A stretch of DNA of 64,000 nt from an uncultured Pseudomonadales bacterium. GTDB lineage: Bacteria > Pseudomonadota > Gammaproteobacteria > Pseudomonadales > Azotimanducaceae. Positions 23,591 through 32,494 of the stretch are shown here, one piece after another; within the stretch, counting starts at the first letter, position 1; each line of letters opens with the position of its first letter. The stretch lies in assembly GCA_958296025.1 (NCBI GenBank), contig OY282430.1, forward strand, positions 2,976,001 to 3,040,000. The letters run 5' to 3'. The translations under genes and the position numbers were made by a program. The notes beneath the pieces were generated by a model, which saw only the letters and a program-made list of their open reading frames with translations, was not told the origin of the DNA and made no database searches.

Positions 23591-24601
23591 GTGAACGACC
23601 CAATCTACAAGCGCATCTTCGCCTTCCCGCGCATGGTGGAGGACCTGCTGCGCGGCTTCGCCAAGGGCGACTGGATTCAGCGGGCGGACTTTCCCGCCTT
23701 GCAAAAGGCTCCCGCCGAGTACGTCGGCGACGACCTGCGCAAGCGCCTCGGGGACTCCGTCTGGCGGCTGCCCTTGGACGGGGACTGGCTGCATGTCCTG
23801 ATCCTCTTGGAGTTTCAGTCCCGCAGTGAGCCCGACATGGCGCTGCGCATCCTGGAGTACACCGTGCTGCTGTACCGGGAGCTTTCCCGCGGCGGCCTTG
23901 GCCCAGGCGGCCTGCGCCCGCCGGTGCTGCCGGTGGTGCTGTACAACGGTGGGCCGCGCTGGTCGGCGGCCACGGACGTGCGGGACCTAGTGGTGCCGGC
24001 GGGTCCGTCCCTGGCGCCGCACCAGCCCTCGCAGCGCTATCTGGTGGTTGACCTGCAGCGTCTGCGGGAAGATGATTTGCCCCTGCGCAACCTGGTCGGC
24101 GCGGTGTCGCGGATGGAGCGCAGCCGTTCTCCGGAGGATCTGCGCCTGGTGGCGACGTCGCTGCAGGGCTGGCTGCGGGAGCCGGGGGATGCGGAGTTGC
24201 GCCGTGCGTTTGCGGACTGGCTGTGGCGGCTGGCGCGGCGGTTGCAGCCGGAGGCGGCTGCGGTGGATTCGCCGCCGCCGGGTTTGGACTTGGAGGATGT
24301 GAGGATGACGCTTGATGAGATGAGCCTTGAGGAGCGTGTGGCGGAGTGGCCCAAGCCGTGGATTCAGCAGGGCCGCGAGCAGGGCCGCGAGCAGGGGCTT
24401 GAGCAGGGCCTTGAGCAGGGCCTTGAGCGCCAGCGGGCGCTGCTGCGCCGATTGGCGACTGTGCGGTTCGGTGAGGACACCGCTGACCGCGCTGCGGAGT
24501 TGCTGGAGGCCGTCGCGGACTCCGACCACCTTGAGGAGATTGGGGAGCTGATCGTGCGCTGCGAGACGGGGCGGGAATTCCTTGCCCGCATGGACGCGTA
24601 G
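23591..24601 (+). CDS. Rpn/YhgA-family recombination-promoting nuclease
   Basis: About 336 aa from GTG 23591 (NDPIYKRIFAFPRMVEDLLR); TTG 23567 is an alternative. The PD-(D/E)XK core is HVLILLEFQSRSEPDMALRI with the E-F-Q active-site strand, followed by LPVVLYNGG. The C-terminus has a Gln-Gly-Arg/Leu-Glu repeat (residues ~260-279) and then the domain RRLATVRFGEDTADRAAELL found in many family members. Rpn proteins are DNA endonucleases that raise RecA-independent recombination, are often carried in many copies and behave like mobile or defence genes. Confidence 0.88.
   Translation: MNDPIYKRIFAFPRMVEDLLRGFAKGDWIQRADFPALQKAPAEYVGDDLRKRLGDSVWRLPLDGDWLHVLILLEFQSRSEPDMALRILEYTVLLYRELSRGGLGPGGLRPPVLPVVLYNGGPRWSAATDVRDLVVPAGPSLAPHQPSQRYLVVDLQRLREDDLPLRNLVGAVSRMERSRSPEDLRLVATSLQGWLREPGDAELRRAFADWLWRLARRLQPEAAAVDSPPPGLDLEDVRMTLDEMSLEERVAEWPKPWIQQGREQGREQGLEQGLEQGLERQRALLRRLATVRFGEDTADRAAELLEAVADSDHLEEIGELIVRCETGREFLARMDA
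24368..24427 (+). repeat. Five tandem 12-bp units in the Rpn gene
   Basis: Five copies of CAGGGCCGCGAG / CAGGGCCTTGAG encode QGRE or QGLE. A run like this can expand or contract by slippage without breaking frame. Confidence 0.9.
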
Positions 24602-24772
24602 AGAGAATTCGCCATGTTGCCCTTGCGCCAACACCATTTGGGCAGGTCGTGCTCGCCATAAGGCGCTTGTCCATGCTCCACTACAGATCAGATGGCCTGC
24701 GGCATCTCCCTAGCCCGCATATTGCACCAAGCTGTGGGTGCCTGCCCTTGGACATGGGCCGGCTCAGTTTCG
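24602..24772. other. Intergenic at the right edge of the accessory island
   Basis: 171 bases between the Rpn gene and the HisD-like gene, which are convergent. No hairpin with a U tract, repeat or attachment site was recognised. Confidence 0.4.
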
Positions 24773-26056
24773 CTAGGCTGCCGGCGTGCCGTAGCGGGCG
24801 ACGCGGATGTCGGCTTGGGCCTTGTGCCCGGCGAAGCCCTCCAAGGCGCACAGGCGGGAGCAAACCTCGCCGATGGCCGCGGTCGCCTGCGGGCTGACCC
24901 TTTGGTAGGTGCAGGTCTTGATGAACTTGCCCACCCACAGGCCGCCGGTGTAGCGGGCGGCCAGCTTGGTGGGCAGGGTGTGGTTGGTGCCGATCACCTT
25001 GTCGCCGTAGGCCACGTTGGTTTCCGGGCCGAGGAACAGTGCGCCGTAGTTGGTCATGTTGTCCAGGAAGTAGTCCGGGTTGCTGGTCATCACCTGCACA
25101 TGCTCGCTGGCGATGCGGTCCGCTTCGCTGAGCATCTCCTCGTAGCTGTCGCAGAGGATGACTTGGCCGTAGTCCCGCCAAGCCCGCCCCGCTATTTCGG
25201 CGGTTTCCAAGGTTTCAAGCTGCCGTTCGATCTCAGTCACGGTGTCCTCCGCCAGCTTCTTCGAGTTGGTCAGCAGGATGGCCGGAGAGGTCGGGCCGTG
25301 CTCGGCTTGACCCAAGAGGTCCGTGGCGGCCAACTCACCGTCGCAACTGTCGTCCGCGATGACTAAGGTTTCGGTGGGGCCGGCCAGCAGATCGATGCCC
25401 ACCCGCCCGAACAGTTGCCGCTTGGCTTCGGCGACATAGGCGTTGCCCGGCCCCACCAGCATGTCCACCGGCTTGATGGACTCGGTGCCGAGGGCCATGG
25501 CCGCCACCGCCTGAACGCCGCCGAGGCAGTAGATTTCGTCTGCGCCGCCGAGGTGCATGGCGGCGACCATCGGGTCGCAGGGCGCACCTCGGTATGGCGG
25601 GCCACAGGCGATGATGCGGCGCACGCCGGCCACCTTGGCGGTGACCACGCTCATGTGCGCGGAGGCCACCATCGGGTACTTGCCGCCGGGCACATAGCAA
25701 CCGACGCTGTTGACCGGCAGGTTCTTGTGGCCGAGCACCACGCCGGGATGGGTTTCCTCCTCCACGTCGCGCAGGGCGGCCCGTTGGATTTCCGCAAAGC
25801 GACGAATCTGCGCTTGAGCGAAGCGGATGTCCTCCAGGGTGGCCTTCGGCACCCGGCCGATGCAGGCGTCGATCTCCGCCTCGGACAGACGGAACCGCGC
25901 TGGCGACCATTGGTCGAAGCGTTCCGACAGGGTCCGCACGGCGGCGTCCCCGCCGCTTTCGATGTCGGCCAGAATGCGCTCCACCGTGTGCTTGACTTGG
26001 TTGGCCAAGTCCGCCTTGGCGGCCTCGGCCATGCCGGTTTTCAGGAACCTGATCAA
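24773..26056 (-). CDS. Histidinol-dehydrogenase-family NAD-dependent dehydrogenase (HpsN-like paralogue)
   Basis: 427 aa. Start TTG 26056 chosen because GAGGAGGG lies 9 bases upstream. Conserved HisD blocks are [40 protein letters not shown] and [11 protein letters not shown], with Zn/catalytic positions in [13 protein letters not shown] and ASEHVQVMT. No other his genes are present, and the catabolic neighbourhood suggests a paralogue that oxidises another alcohol, as HpsN does for 2,3-dihydroxypropane-1-sulfonate. That substrate is a family possibility only. Confidence 0.85.
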   Translation of the reverse strand: MIRFLKTGMAEAAKADLANQVKHTVERILADIESGGDAAVRTLSERFDQWSPARFRLSEAEIDACIGRVPKATLEDIRFAQAQIRRFAEIQRAALRDVEEETHPGVVLGHKNLPVNSVGCYVPGGKYPMVASAHMSVVTAKVAGVRRIIACGPPYRGAPCDPMVAAMHLGGADEIYCLGGVQAVAAMALGTESIKPVDMLVGPGNAYVAEAKRQLFGRVGIDLLAGPTETLVIADDSCDGELAATDLLGQAEHGPTSPAILLTNSKKLAEDTVTEIERQLETLETAEIAGRAWRDYGQVILCDSYEEMLSEADRIASEHVQVMTSNPDYFLDNMTNYGALFLGPETNVAYGDKVIGTNHTLPTKLAARYTGGLWVGKFIKTCTYQRVSPQATAAIGEVCSRLCALEGFAGHKAQADIRVARYGTPAA

Positions 26057-26170
26057 GTGCCATGCCCTCCTCGAGTCCGGCCGCTGCAATCTCGGCACCC
26101 CCCGTTTGCGATAGTTCGTCAACACTCGCTGCGACCAAATAGGCCGCGGCGTCCCACCCTGTAACTGCGA

Positions 26171-27211
26171 CTAGGCTGATCCGCCCTCGATCCGGAAGCC
26201 TTGGGGGCCGTCGCCGCCATCCACAACATAGACCTCGCAAGGCGCATCGCCGGCGTTGGCGTAACGCCGCGCAAGGCCCACCGGAACGGACATGACGTCC
26301 CCCGGCGCCAAGGTGAAGGCGCAGCCGTTGAGCGCCAGCGACAAGGCGCCTCGATGGGCAAGCAGCACTTCCTCCTGGGGCCGGACGTGCTCAGCGGTGG
26401 CGGCACCCGGCTGGATGACGAGCTTGCGCAACTGGAAGCCGTGGCGCCAATTGAGCTTGCCCGCCGGCAGGCCGTCCTGACGCCGTGCGCCGATGATGGG
26501 GAATTCGGCCACGCCAAGGGTGGAAAGCAAAGACCGAGGCGCCGGCCGCAACGCCCTCGCCGGGGCGACGCAGGCCGCCAATCCCGCAACGTCCAGCCGC
26601 CGCATCCCGGCCGCTTGCGCCGCAGTGGTGGGCGGCATGGGCGCTACGCCTTCGGGAATTTGCTGGCCCCGCGTGTGGTCCAGCAAGCCGCCGTTCTCCA
26701 GCAGCACCATGCCATGCGCCTCGGCGGCGATGAAAACCTCAGGCGCCCAAGTGACGCGGCCCGGATCGTCTTCGCCGAGCAGGGCGAACATGAAGCCGAC
26801 GTCCTCCCCCACATTGGTGAAGCCGCGGAACACTTGGGTGGGAATGGAAATGGCGTCCCCCGGCGTCAACAGCACTTCGGCGTCATCGGCCCGCTCCCCC
26901 ACATGGAAGGCCCAGCGCCCGGAATGCACGATGAACACCTCGGCCGTCTCATGGCTGTGCTGCGAGTTGACGCAGTTGGGCGGCTGCCGGGCAGCACCGA
27001 CGTTGAAGCCGTGCGGCACGTCGATATGCACATGCTGGTCGGGGTTCTCCGCCACGCCGGGGCCGATGATGGTGAAGTTCTCCTTGCGGTCGCTGCCGGG
27101 CGTGCGGGTGTCCAAAAACGCCCTGGTGCAGGGAACCAAGTCGTCGTAGCGCACCAACCGGGAAGCCAACGCGTCGGCGGACCAGCGGTAGTCCAAGGCT
27201 GATTCAGTCAT
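26171..27211 (-). CDS. Bicupin protein
   Basis: 346 aa from ATG 27211 (MTESALDYRWSADALASRLV). Two cupin barrels: the first has NSQHSHETAEVFIVHSGRWA and LTPGDAISIPTQVFRGFTN; the second has GAATAEHVRPQEEVLLAHRG and LAPGDVMSVPVGLARRYAN. The N-terminal barrel keeps a HxH-type metal site; in the second only one His is obvious. Resembles gentisate/homogentisate-type dioxygenase relatives, but activity is unassigned. Its promoter carries the shared TGCGAATGC element. Confidence 0.8.
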   Translation of the reverse strand: MTESALDYRWSADALASRLVRYDDLVPCTRAFLDTRTPGSDRKENFTIIGPGVAENPDQHVHIDVPHGFNVGAARQPPNCVNSQHSHETAEVFIVHSGRWAFHVGERADDAEVLLTPGDAISIPTQVFRGFTNVGEDVGFMFALLGEDDPGRVTWAPEVFIAAEAHGMVLLENGGLLDHTRGQQIPEGVAPMPPTTAAQAAGMRRLDVAGLAACVAPARALRPAPRSLLSTLGVAEFPIIGARRQDGLPAGKLNWRHGFQLRKLVIQPGAATAEHVRPQEEVLLAHRGALSLALNGCAFTLAPGDVMSVPVGLARRYANAGDAPCEVYVVDGGDGPQGFRIEGGSA

Positions 27212-27237
27212 GGGGCTGCTGCAAAATGGAAGCGAGA

Positions 27238-27266
27238 AATGTACTGCGAATGCAACCAACGGTCAA
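27238..27266 (-). promoter_or_regulatory. Promoter of the bicupin gene with shared operator
   Basis: Leftward -35 TTGACC (27266-27261), a 17-base spacer and -10 TACATT (27243-27238). The spacer contains TTGCATTCGCAG (27255-27244 read leftward), matching the element in the 34812 promoter. The start codon is 27 bases past the -10 box. Confidence 0.65.
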
Positions 27267-27301
27267 GCCAAGCGCCGCTGGGCTGTGGAGAACCAGCTAT
27301 C

Positions 27302-28282
27302 ATGCCCATCACCGTGACCATCAAAACACCAACCAAGCGAGGCCGCTACGGCGCGGATTCCGAGCTGGTCGATTACATCCTCGGCATCACATTCGAGATC
27401 TGGGAGGAGCGCGGCGTCGAGTTGATTCACCAATACTACGCGCCGGACTGCGTGGTGCATGGCCTGGACGCCGTGCAGCAGGGCGCCCAAGCGATGGCGG
27501 AGAGCACCCGCGCCTACCTCAACGCCTTCCCGGACCGTCTGCTGTTGGCCGATGAGGTGATCTGGTCCAACGACCTGGAGCGCGGCTTCTATTCCTCGCA
27601 CCGCATAGAGAGCCCCATGACGAACTTGGGAGCGTCCGCCTTCGGCCCGGCCACCGGCAAATCGGTGCGGGTCACCGCCATTGCCGATTGCGTGGTGGAG
27701 GACGGCGTCATCACCCGGGAGTGGTTGGTTCGAGACGGCTTGACGCTCGTGCGCCAGCTCGGTTTCGATGCGCTGGCGGCGGCTCGGCGAATCGCCGAGT
27801 CGCGCACTGCGGCGACCGCCACCTGGCTGGCCGGCGAACTGGCCCGCGTCCCCGCCGGCGAGGACACCGACCATCAACTTCAGCCCTTGGCCGGCCGGGT
27901 GCTGCGGGCTTGCTGGGAAACCGGAGCATGGCAGGAGCTCCGCTCGCTCTACGCCCCCTACGCGGTGCTGCATGTCTCCCCCTTGGAGCGGCATTCGGGC
28001 GCACCCGCCATCGCCAGCCACTTTGCCGCATTGCGGACGGCGTTCGGCGAAGCCTGCATCCGCATCGACCACATCGCCGTCCAGCCTTGGGGACAAACCG
28101 GACGGAGCGTCGCCGTGCGCTGGGGTTTGGCGGCGCTCCATCTAGGGGCGTACGAAGGCCGGCCGGCGTCCGGCCGCCGGGTGTTCATCCTCGGCGTCAG
28201 CCATTGGCGCCTGCTCGGCGACCGCATCGTGACGGATTGGACCCTGTTCGACCGCCTTGGCCTGTTGGCGCAAATCGTTTAA
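27302..28282 (+). CDS. Two-domain NTF2/SnoaL-like protein
   Basis: 326 aa from ATG 27302 (MPITVTIKTPTKRGRYGADS). Two SnoaL-like halves are visible: VDYILGITFEIWEERGVELI with HQYYAPDCVVHG, and a second beginning VLRACWETGAWQELRSLYAP. The ending VTDWTLFDRLGLLAQI is shared with the 33609-34760 protein (VREWTLFNELDLMMQI). Such enzymes are cyclases, isomerases or hydratases; here they recur in one catabolic region, so a common pathway is likely. Divergent from the bicupin gene. Confidence 0.75.
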   Translation: MPITVTIKTPTKRGRYGADSELVDYILGITFEIWEERGVELIHQYYAPDCVVHGLDAVQQGAQAMAESTRAYLNAFPDRLLLADEVIWSNDLERGFYSSHRIESPMTNLGASAFGPATGKSVRVTAIADCVVEDGVITREWLVRDGLTLVRQLGFDALAAARRIAESRTAATATWLAGELARVPAGEDTDHQLQPLAGRVLRACWETGAWQELRSLYAPYAVLHVSPLERHSGAPAIASHFAALRTAFGEACIRIDHIAVQPWGQTGRSVAVRWGLAALHLGAYEGRPASGRRVFILGVSHWRLLGDRIVTDWTLFDRLGLLAQIV

Positions 28283-28319
28283 CCAACGCCTTAACACAGA
28301 TCTTTCAGGCCATTGGGGG

Positions 28320-28331
28320 TTGCATACGCAG
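28320..28331. promoter_or_regulatory. Variant of the shared operator before a TonB receptor
   Basis: TTGCATACGCAG, 10 of 12 bases identical to TTGCATTCGCAA, 92 bases before the receptor ATG. No good -35 box accompanies it. Confidence 0.35.
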
Positions 28332-28423
28332 TCATTTCGGCCTATCCTGCCGTGCGAGCTGTCCCGCCGAGAGGCACTGCAAGGTGGGCGGGACGGACAC
28401 ACTAGACAAACAGGAGCAACGCA

Positions 28424-30763
28424 ATGTCCGCAAGATTTGGAAAACTCAGCTTGCACGGCCTCGCCTTGGCCTTGGCCGCCCTGCCCTTGGAGCTCTGGGC
28501 GCAGGACGACCGCGTCATCGAGGAAGTGGTGGTGACCGCCACCAAGCGCGCCGCCAGCGTGCAGGACATCTCCGTGGCCGTCACCGCCGTCACCGGGGAG
28601 CAGCTCAAGGCGCTTGGCGTCAACGATCTGTTTCGGCTGGACACCTTGGCGCCCGGGCTGCAGATGGGCGTGTCCGGGAGCGACCCGCGACCGGCCATGC
28701 GCGGGGCGCGCACCAAGCAGGTGGAAGCCAACGACGTGGCCGTGTCCTTCTACACCGACGGCATTTACCGGCCCCGGCATGGCCAAGCCTTGGCCGGCTT
28801 CGTGGATGTGGACCGGGTGGAGGTGCTGCGCGGCCCCCAAGGCACCCTGTTCGGGCGCAACTCCTTCGGCGGCCTCGTGCATGTCATCAGCAACCGACCC
28901 AACACCGAGGAAATGGATTACGGCGTGGCGCTGAGCGGCGGCGACTACGCATGGCTGCGCGGCGAAGGCTTCGTCAACCTGCCCATCAGCGACCAGGCGG
29001 CGCTGCGCGTGGCTGGGGTGCGGGAAGCCCGCGACCCCTACGTCGAAAACATCACCCTTGGCGACAAGGGCGGTCTGAAGGACGCGGACACCACCTTCGT
29101 TCGGGCGCAGTTGGCCTTTGCTCCAACGGATGCGTTTGACGTCAATCTGCGCGTCGAGCAATGGAATGACGACTCCAACGGCAACGGGAGTTTCGGCTAC
29201 TACGCCGAGGGCGTCCCCGTCAACATGCAAACCGGCCTGACCAACGGCGTTGACGGCGTGCTGCGCCCGCGCATCGGCCGGTCGGATGAATGCGCCGGCA
29301 CCTGCGGGCGCTACGGCGCCGGCTTCGACCTCGCCGCCACCCCCGGCTTGGACACCGCCGCGCCCACAACGAATTCACCCTACCGCATCGCCGACGACAC
29401 GCTGACGGTGCGCGATCTGGAGGAAACCACTCTGGCGCTGGAAATGAACTTGAGCTTGGGCTTCGCGGACCTGAAGGTGACCATCGCCGACCTCGACTAC
29501 GCCGAATACCGCTGGGCGGACTGCGACCTGTCCTCCTACCACACCACGGAATGCGGCAACGACATCACCTCAAAAATGGGCATGCAGGAGATTCAGCTAA
29601 CCTCCAGCGGCGACGGCCCTCTAGAGTGGGTGGTCGGCGCCTTCTTCCTGCAGGAGGACCTTGAAAACGCCTTTCTCTGGAAGGACCTCGCCACCGTGGT
29701 GAACAACGTGCCGGTGACGCCGCCGGACATCAACGCCTTCGCCTCCTGGGCCAACCAGATCCAAGTGGACACCCAGTCCATGGCCTTCTACGGCGAGGCC
29801 AAGTACGCCATCACCGACAGCTTCCGCATCATCGGCGGGCTGCGCTACACGGACGACGAGCGGGATTGGGAAATCTACGGCCAGAACCCTGACGATCTGT
29901 CAACTGTGGACTTCAGCGTGCTTGAAGTGCCGGACGGCGAGGGCAGTTGGGACAAGGTAACCTGGCGAGCCGGCTTGGAGATGGACGTAGCCGCCGACTC
30001 CTTGGTTTACTTCACCGCCTCCACCGGCTTCTTGGCCGGCAATCAGCAAGGGGCCTTCAACGGCACCAACTCCTATGACGAACAGCTGGTCACCGCCTTC
30101 GAGATCGGCAGCAAGAACCGCTTGGCCGACGGTCGCGTCCTGCTCAACGCCTCCTTCTACTACAATCAATTCGAGGATCTGCTGGCCACCAAGTTCGTGG
30201 ACACCGGCGCCACCACCTTGGCGTTTTCCGACAATGCCGGGGAGATCGACGCCCTAGGCGTCGAAGTCGAGATGGACTGGCTGGCGACGGACAATCTCAC
30301 TCTCGGCGCCCGCGTTGCCCTGCAGAAGGCGGAGTACGGGGACTTCGCTGTGCCCAACGTCTATCAGGAGGGCGGCGCCACCGTATCGGGCGTGGCCAAC
30401 ATATTCGACTTGGACGGCCAGCAAGTGGTCCTGTCGCCGGACGTCACCCTCACGCTGCTGGCCAGCTACGGGTTCGATCTCGGCGCCGCCGGCTCCTTGC
30501 TGCCCTCCATCTCCATGTTCTACTCGGACAGCTACCGCACGGACGACTCCCCTTGGTTCTACGGCATGCAGGGCTCGTTCACCAAGACGGACATCAGCGT
30601 GACCTGGTGGGACCTCAGCGGCGACTGGAGCGTCCGCGCCTTCATCAACAACTTGGAGGACGAGGCGGTGCTGATGAACTCCACCCGTTTCGGCGGCGAC
30701 TTGGCCATCACCGACTACGGCGCTCCGCGCCACTGGGGCCTGACGCTAAGCTATCGTTACTAA
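28424..30763 (+). CDS. TonB-dependent outer-membrane receptor
   Basis: 779 aa. Signal peptide (LHGLALALAALPLELWAQ), TonB box EEVVVTATKRA just after it, plug domain with DVDRVEVLRGPQGTLFGRNS, then a 22-strand barrel ending in aromatic LTLSYRY. AGGAG is 8 bases before the ATG. It belongs to the large receptors that import bulky organic substrates in catabolic gene clusters rather than to a recognised siderophore receptor. The sodium symporter gene follows after 89 bases in the same direction, giving outer- plus inner-membrane uptake. Confidence 0.92.
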   Translation: MSARFGKLSLHGLALALAALPLELWAQDDRVIEEVVVTATKRAASVQDISVAVTAVTGEQLKALGVNDLFRLDTLAPGLQMGVSGSDPRPAMRGARTKQVEANDVAVSFYTDGIYRPRHGQALAGFVDVDRVEVLRGPQGTLFGRNSFGGLVHVISNRPNTEEMDYGVALSGGDYAWLRGEGFVNLPISDQAALRVAGVREARDPYVENITLGDKGGLKDADTTFVRAQLAFAPTDAFDVNLRVEQWNDDSNGNGSFGYYAEGVPVNMQTGLTNGVDGVLRPRIGRSDECAGTCGRYGAGFDLAATPGLDTAAPTTNSPYRIADDTLTVRDLEETTLALEMNLSLGFADLKVTIADLDYAEYRWADCDLSSYHTTECGNDITSKMGMQEIQLTSSGDGPLEWVVGAFFLQEDLENAFLWKDLATVVNNVPVTPPDINAFASWANQIQVDTQSMAFYGEAKYAITDSFRIIGGLRYTDDERDWEIYGQNPDDLSTVDFSVLEVPDGEGSWDKVTWRAGLEMDVAADSLVYFTASTGFLAGNQQGAFNGTNSYDEQLVTAFEIGSKNRLADGRVLLNASFYYNQFEDLLATKFVDTGATTLAFSDNAGEIDALGVEVEMDWLATDNLTLGARVALQKAEYGDFAVPNVYQEGGATVSGVANIFDLDGQQVVLSPDVTLTLLASYGFDLGAAGSLLPSISMFYSDSYRTDDSPWFYGMQGSFTKTDISVTWWDLSGDWSVRAFINNLEDEAVLMNSTRFGGDLAITDYGAPRHWGLTLSYRY

Positions 30764-30852
30764 TCGAACTGCGCTCGGTCTTGCGGCGGGCGCATTCCGC
30801 CCGCCGCTGGCCTCGTCATTCGTGAAGAACACCCCCAGACGACGGCAGGGCC

Positions 30853-32463
30853 ATGACTGAATTCGGCGCTCTCAACTGGACCATCCTCGCCGCCTATGTG
30901 GTCGGCGCCGTGCTCGTCGGCTTCCTGATCAGCAAGCGGGTGCGGACCGCGCAGCACTACTACCTGGGCCGAAAAACCACGCCCTGGCCAGTGATCGGCC
31001 TTTCCGTGGTGGCCACCTACGTCGGAGCGCTGGCCTTCCTCGGCGGCCCCGCCTGGGCCTACGAGGAAGGCTTCTCCGTCATCTTCATCCACATCAACTA
31101 TCCCATCGCCATCTTCGTCGTCATCACGGTCTTCCTGCCGTTCTTCTACCACAGCGGCGTCGCTTCCATCTTCGACTATCTGGAGCGGCGCTTCGGCTTG
31201 GCGTCGCGCACCGTCATGTCCGCCATCTTCCTGTTCGGCAACGCCCTGTACTCCGGCATCATGCTGTACACCGCCGCCCTGGTGCTGGAGTTCATCACTG
31301 GCATGGACGTCACCTACGCCATCCTGATCGTCGCCGCGGTGGCCCTGGCGTACACCTTGCTTGGCGGCATCTCGGCGGTCATCTGGACGGACCTGATGCA
31401 GACTGCGGTGCTGTTCGCCGGGGCCTTCATCATATTCGCGATGGTGCTGGCGGAACTGCCGGGCTCCCTGCTGGACACCTTGGCCGCGCTCAAGGCGCAA
31501 GGGCGAACCGACCCCTTCGTCCACTCCTTGGACCCGGCCAAGGTGGCCACCATCTGGACCGGGGTGGTCGCCATGTCCATCTACCATGTGGTGGTCTATG
31601 GGGTGAACCAGATGATGGTGCAGCGCACCCTGGCCGCCCGCACCTTGGGGGACGCCAAGAAGGCGTACATCCTGATGGGTTACGCCGCCTTCCCCATCTA
31701 TGTGTTGTTCTTCGGCTTGGGCCTGCTGTTCTGGGGCTACTACGGCGGGCGCGAGTTTGCGGACGGCAACAAGATCGTGCTGGAGTTCGTGGCCGCCATC
31801 GGCGTGCCTGGGCTGATGGGCGTGGTCACCGCCGCCGTGGTGGCCGCCGCCATGTCCAGCTTGGACTCCAGCCTCAACTCCATGGCCACGGTGACCACCC
31901 TGGATTTCTACGAGAAGTTCTTCAACAAGCACTCCACGCCGCAGCGCAGCCTAGCCGCCTCCCGCTGGTTCACTGTCCTCTGGGGGGTGCTGATGGTGGC
32001 GCCGGCCATCCTGTTCGCCGCCGGCGACGGCGCTTCGGTGCTGGAGGTCCTCAGCGAGGTGGGCTCCTTTTTCGTGGGCGCCAAGCTGGCGATGTTCGGC
32101 CTAGGTTTCTACTCCAAGCACACCAGCCAGCGGGGGCTGATGTGGGGGGTGGCGGCCGGCTTCCTCGCTTTGGCCTACGCCGGCTTCCTCACGGACCTCG
32201 CCTGGCCTTGGTACTGCGCCCTAGGCGGAGTGGTGAGCATCACCGTGGCCTGGAGCGCCAGCCTGCTGCTCGACGGCCGGCAAGCCGATTGGCACCCCTA
32301 TTCCGTCGTTGGGCAGCAACGGCTGTTCAAGCAGGAGGGTTGGGCGCAAACCGACGAGGGCTGGCAGCGGATGCCGGGCAAGGTCGATCGCGCCAGCTAC
32401 TTCCTGCTGGCCTACTTCGCCCTATGCGTCGCCGCCCTATGGATGGCGCAAAGCCTCATCTAG
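30853..32463 (+). CDS. Sodium:solute symporter (SSS family)
   Basis: 536 aa with about 13 membrane helices. The start NWTILAAYVVGAVLVGFLIS and GRKTTPWPVIGLSVVATYVG match the N-terminal SSS core; MSSLDSSLNSMATVTTLDFY is the conserved TM8 segment carrying Na+-site Ser/Thr. A 60-residue C-terminal extension ends in a further helix. The partner TonB receptor is just upstream. Substrate unknown, probably a carboxylate or related small organic compound by family. Confidence 0.9.
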   Translation: MTEFGALNWTILAAYVVGAVLVGFLISKRVRTAQHYYLGRKTTPWPVIGLSVVATYVGALAFLGGPAWAYEEGFSVIFIHINYPIAIFVVITVFLPFFYHSGVASIFDYLERRFGLASRTVMSAIFLFGNALYSGIMLYTAALVLEFITGMDVTYAILIVAAVALAYTLLGGISAVIWTDLMQTAVLFAGAFIIFAMVLAELPGSLLDTLAALKAQGRTDPFVHSLDPAKVATIWTGVVAMSIYHVVVYGVNQMMVQRTLAARTLGDAKKAYILMGYAAFPIYVLFFGLGLLFWGYYGGREFADGNKIVLEFVAAIGVPGLMGVVTAAVVAAAMSSLDSSLNSMATVTTLDFYEKFFNKHSTPQRSLAASRWFTVLWGVLMVAPAILFAAGDGASVLEVLSEVGSFFVGAKLAMFGLGFYSKHTSQRGLMWGVAAGFLALAYAGFLTDLAWPWYCALGGVVSITVAWSASLLLDGRQADWHPYSVVGQQRLFKQEGWAQTDEGWQRMPGKVDRASYFLLAYFALCVAALWMAQSLI

Positions 32464-32494
32464 GGCCTTGCGTTGCAGCAAGTCGTCGCTCGGT

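Noticed and set aside
23295..24674. 459-codon leftward Pro/Ala/Arg-rich frame
   Set aside because: It is the antisense of the Rpn gene including its tandem repeats; low complexity and no start signal.
24773..26056. Histidine biosynthesis HisD
   Set aside because: No other his genes are nearby, and the catabolic neighbourhood better fits a paralogue; I therefore withhold the symbol.
30760..31932. 390-codon leftward frame opposite the SSS symporter
   Set aside because: It is a His/Gly/Gln-rich shadow of transmembrane codons, not a protein.
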